Source: Xylanibacter ruminicola (lineage in GTDB: Bacteria > Bacteroidota > Bacteroidia > Bacteroidales > Bacteroidaceae). Taken from it: DNA of 64,000 bases. Below the pieces are notes generated by a model, which did no database searches, was not told where the DNA came from, and was given only the letters and a program-made list of their open reading frames with translations. Numbering within the stretch: position 1 is the stretch's first letter; each line of letters starts with the position of its first letter. Of this stretch, positions 62,647-64,000 are shown piece by piece. A program made the translations under genes and the position numbers. The stretch covers positions 1-64,000 of the forward strand of contig NZ_FNRF01000006.1 of the NCBI RefSeq assembly GCF_900107775.1, in the 5' to 3' direction.

Positions 62647-62678
62647 CAAAGGTAGGTATTATTTGCGACATTTGCAAA
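62647..62678 (-). promoter_or_regulatory. promoter of the M16 peptidase gene
   Basis: Minus strand: TTTG (62675-62678), 20 bp, TACCTTTG (62647-62654), 38 bp before the ATG. Confidence 0.7.
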
Positions 62679-62682
62679 TAAA

Positions 62683-62715
62683 AAGGAGCATTTCTTAATA
62701 AAAAAAATGCTCCTT
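62683..62715 (-). terminator. terminator of the GH97 gene
   Basis: 11-bp stem AAGGAGCATTT/AAATGCTCCTT with an 11-base loop, T-run on the minus strand. It separates the glycosidase from the M16 promoter just downstream. Confidence 0.85.
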
Positions 62716-62719
62716 GATA

Positions 62720-64000
62720 TTATTTAATAATCATTCCGCCATTCGGCTGAATAACGACTTTTATCTTTCCCTTCTTATCTTTCTTCAAGGCTGTCTGTAC
62801 TGGCTGCATCTGCTTATCGTCAACAAGCAGTTTAGTCAGGTCACCAAATGCCTTCAAATCAAGAGTCAGTGCGAGTGGTTCTTTCTGGGCATTCAAACCA
62901 GCGATGTACCACTTGCCATTAGTGGCTTTACGTGCCATCACCACATACTTGCCGGGATAGCCATCAATAAAGCGTGTCTCCTCCCAAGTGGTGGGCAACT
63001 CGCGCAAAAAGTCCATCTCAAACTGGGGCAGCTCCTGCAGGTTGTTTGGCTGCATGGCAACACACTGCACCGAGGTCTGCATGGTAATTCCCGAAGCCAG
63101 TTCGAAGATATCGGTAGTCTTTCGTGAGTGGCGACTCTTGTTATCGGTCGACATAAACTTGTTCATGATAATACCACCCCAGTCCATCGAGGCTGTGGCA
63201 TTACGACAGAAGGGATGCAACGTCAGATCGAAACCCTCGCTGATGGTAGCACCCTCGCCAAAGAACAGGTTCTCCGAAGCCAGCACAGCCTCCGAAGCCA
63301 CAAAGTTAGGATACATACGTTCCCAGCCACGGGGCACGGTACAACCATGGAACACCACCTGCAAACCATGACGATTGGCATCGCTCAGGATATCCTCATA
63401 CAGCTGCATGGTCTCTTGCTTGTCGCCACCGAAGAAATCAACCTTGATACCCTTTACACCAATGCTCTCCAACCAGCTCATCTCCCTTTCGCGGGCAATG
63501 GCGGTGTTCATGCAGTTGCGTGGGGTTTGTGGGGCATCGTTCCAGAAACCATTACTGTTATACCACATCAGCAGGTGTACACCCTTGCTCTGGGCATATT
63601 TCGAGAGTTCGGCAATACGCTCGCGACCAATATTCTGGTCCCACCAGTTATCCACCAGACAGTACTCAAAACCCATGGCCGAAGCCAGATCGATAAAACG
63701 CACCTGATCGTCGTAGTTAATCGAGTTGTCCTGACCAATCAGCCAACTCCAGGTATAACGTCCTGGTTTGTAGTCAGTTGATGCCTGATAGCGGGGCTCA
63801 ACCACATCGTAGCTGATAGTTGTCTCCAGGATTGGCTTCAAAGTGCTGCCCAAGGTAATGGTGCGCCATGGTGTTTCGCCAGGCAGGGGGATAGCAGCGT
63901 GGTCGATACCAAAACCATTATTCTCACCCTTATCGGGATAAGCCACAGTATAACCGCTACCAGCCTGATAGTCGCTCAGATGACTACCGCAATAGCCACC
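62720..64000 (-). CDS. glycoside hydrolase family 97 (partial, N-terminus beyond the right edge)
   Basis: The C-terminal 426 residues of a GH97 enzyme; the frame stays open to the edge of the window, so the apparent GTG start at 63946 is not real. The catalytic barrel has WSWLIGQDNSINYDDQVRFIDLASAMGFEYCLVDNWW, then GVKGIKVDFFGGDKQETMQLYEDI and SEAVLASENLFFGEG. The Asp of KVDF and the Glu of ASEN are 55 residues apart, the same distance as the nucleophile and acid/base of the retaining GH97 alpha-galactosidase of B. thetaiotaomicron, so a retaining enzyme is likely. The C-terminal beta domain (GKYVVMARKATNGKWYIAGLNAQ) is complete. Confidence 0.9.
   Translation of the reverse strand, partial: GGYCGSHLSDYQAGSGYTVAYPDKGENNGFGIDHAAIPLPGETPWRTITLGSTLKPILETTISYDVVEPRYQASTDYKPGRYTWSWLIGQDNSINYDDQVRFIDLASAMGFEYCLVDNWWDQNIGRERIAELSKYAQSKGVHLLMWYNSNGFWNDAPQTPRNCMNTAIAREREMSWLESIGVKGIKVDFFGGDKQETMQLYEDILSDANRHGLQVVFHGCTVPRGWERMYPNFVASEAVLASENLFFGEGATISEGFDLTLHPFCRNATASMDWGGIIMNKFMSTDNKSRHSRKTTDIFELASGITMQTSVQCVAMQPNNLQELPQFEMDFLRELPTTWEETRFIDGYPGKYVVMARKATNGKWYIAGLNAQKEPLALTLDLKAFGDLTKLLVDDKQMQPVQTALKKDKKGKIKVVIQPNGGMIIK

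Noticed and set aside
1..64000. Insertion sequence, prophage, integron or plasmid origin
   Set aside because: No transposase, integrase, phage or replication protein, and no long terminal repeats were seen; gene content is core-like.
1..64000. tRNA, tmRNA, RNase P RNA, SRP RNA or 6S RNA genes
   Set aside because: No T-loop GGTTCRANTCC pattern in the intergenic regions and none of the conserved cores of these RNAs was found by eye.

Overview
The window is a chromosomal stretch from a Bacteroidales bacterium, most likely Prevotella or a close relative. The grounds are: promoters of the Bacteroidetes form (TTTG, 19-20 bp, TAnnTTTG) before many transcription units; a SusC/SusD pair, TonB-dependent receptors and GH97/GH94 enzymes; family-specific fusions (MurF-alanine racemase, fucokinase/fucose-1-P guanylyltransferase Fkp); and a GSCFA-domain protein. 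I see no transposase, integrase, phage gene, CRISPR array or tRNA. It reads as ordinary core and housekeeping chromosome with small accessory modules.

Layout. 1-250: promoter and leader of an rRNA operon running left; the 16S gene would lie just outside. 348-1073: Bax inhibitor-1-like membrane protein. 1253-4023: lutABC lactate oxidation operon. 4085-10742: tight nine-gene minus-strand operon mixing a dTDP-sugar route (rfbB, FdtA-like cupin, acyltransferase-like protein) with purT, a small sigma-region-4-like protein, a phosphoesterase, a cytidylate-kinase-like protein and a MATE exporter. 10849-14846: subtilase, xseA, xseB, then ilvE. 14883-16780: mrp and trmB. 16781-17595: non-coding island of inverted heptamer repeats. 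17596-26642: minus-strand operon of alpha-2-macroglobulin-like protein, DUF1573 protein, meaB, ispH and a B3/B4 protein. 26757-30033: ADP-forming acyl-CoA synthetase and an HI0933-type flavoprotein. 29990-37552: SusD/SusC divergent from a GH94 phosphorylase. 37787-46781: small membrane-anchored protein, murF-alr, GSCFA protein, fkp, YfhO-like protein. 46876-48903: SpoU methylase, mtnN and luxS. 48979-56500: rpsO, bipA, TonB receptor, clpB. 56530-64000: M6 protease, class I fumarase, M16 protease, and a GH97 glycosidase cut by the right edge.

The most unusual content is a set of short tandem repeats that recurs through the window. Many have the same build: four head-to-tail 7-mers (28 bp). Others are three to five 8-mers or three 9-mers. 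Unit sequences differ between sites but fall into families. They sit at gene junctions, where they often supply the stop codon of the upstream gene, and also in frame inside xseA, the macroglobulin gene, fkp and the SpoU methylase gene, always with the stop-free strand as the coding strand. Because 7 and 8 are not multiples of 3, repeats containing TAA or TGA place stops in all three frames, and the ATG-containing 8-mers also place starts in all frames. I know of no named description of these elements, but I cannot search for one.
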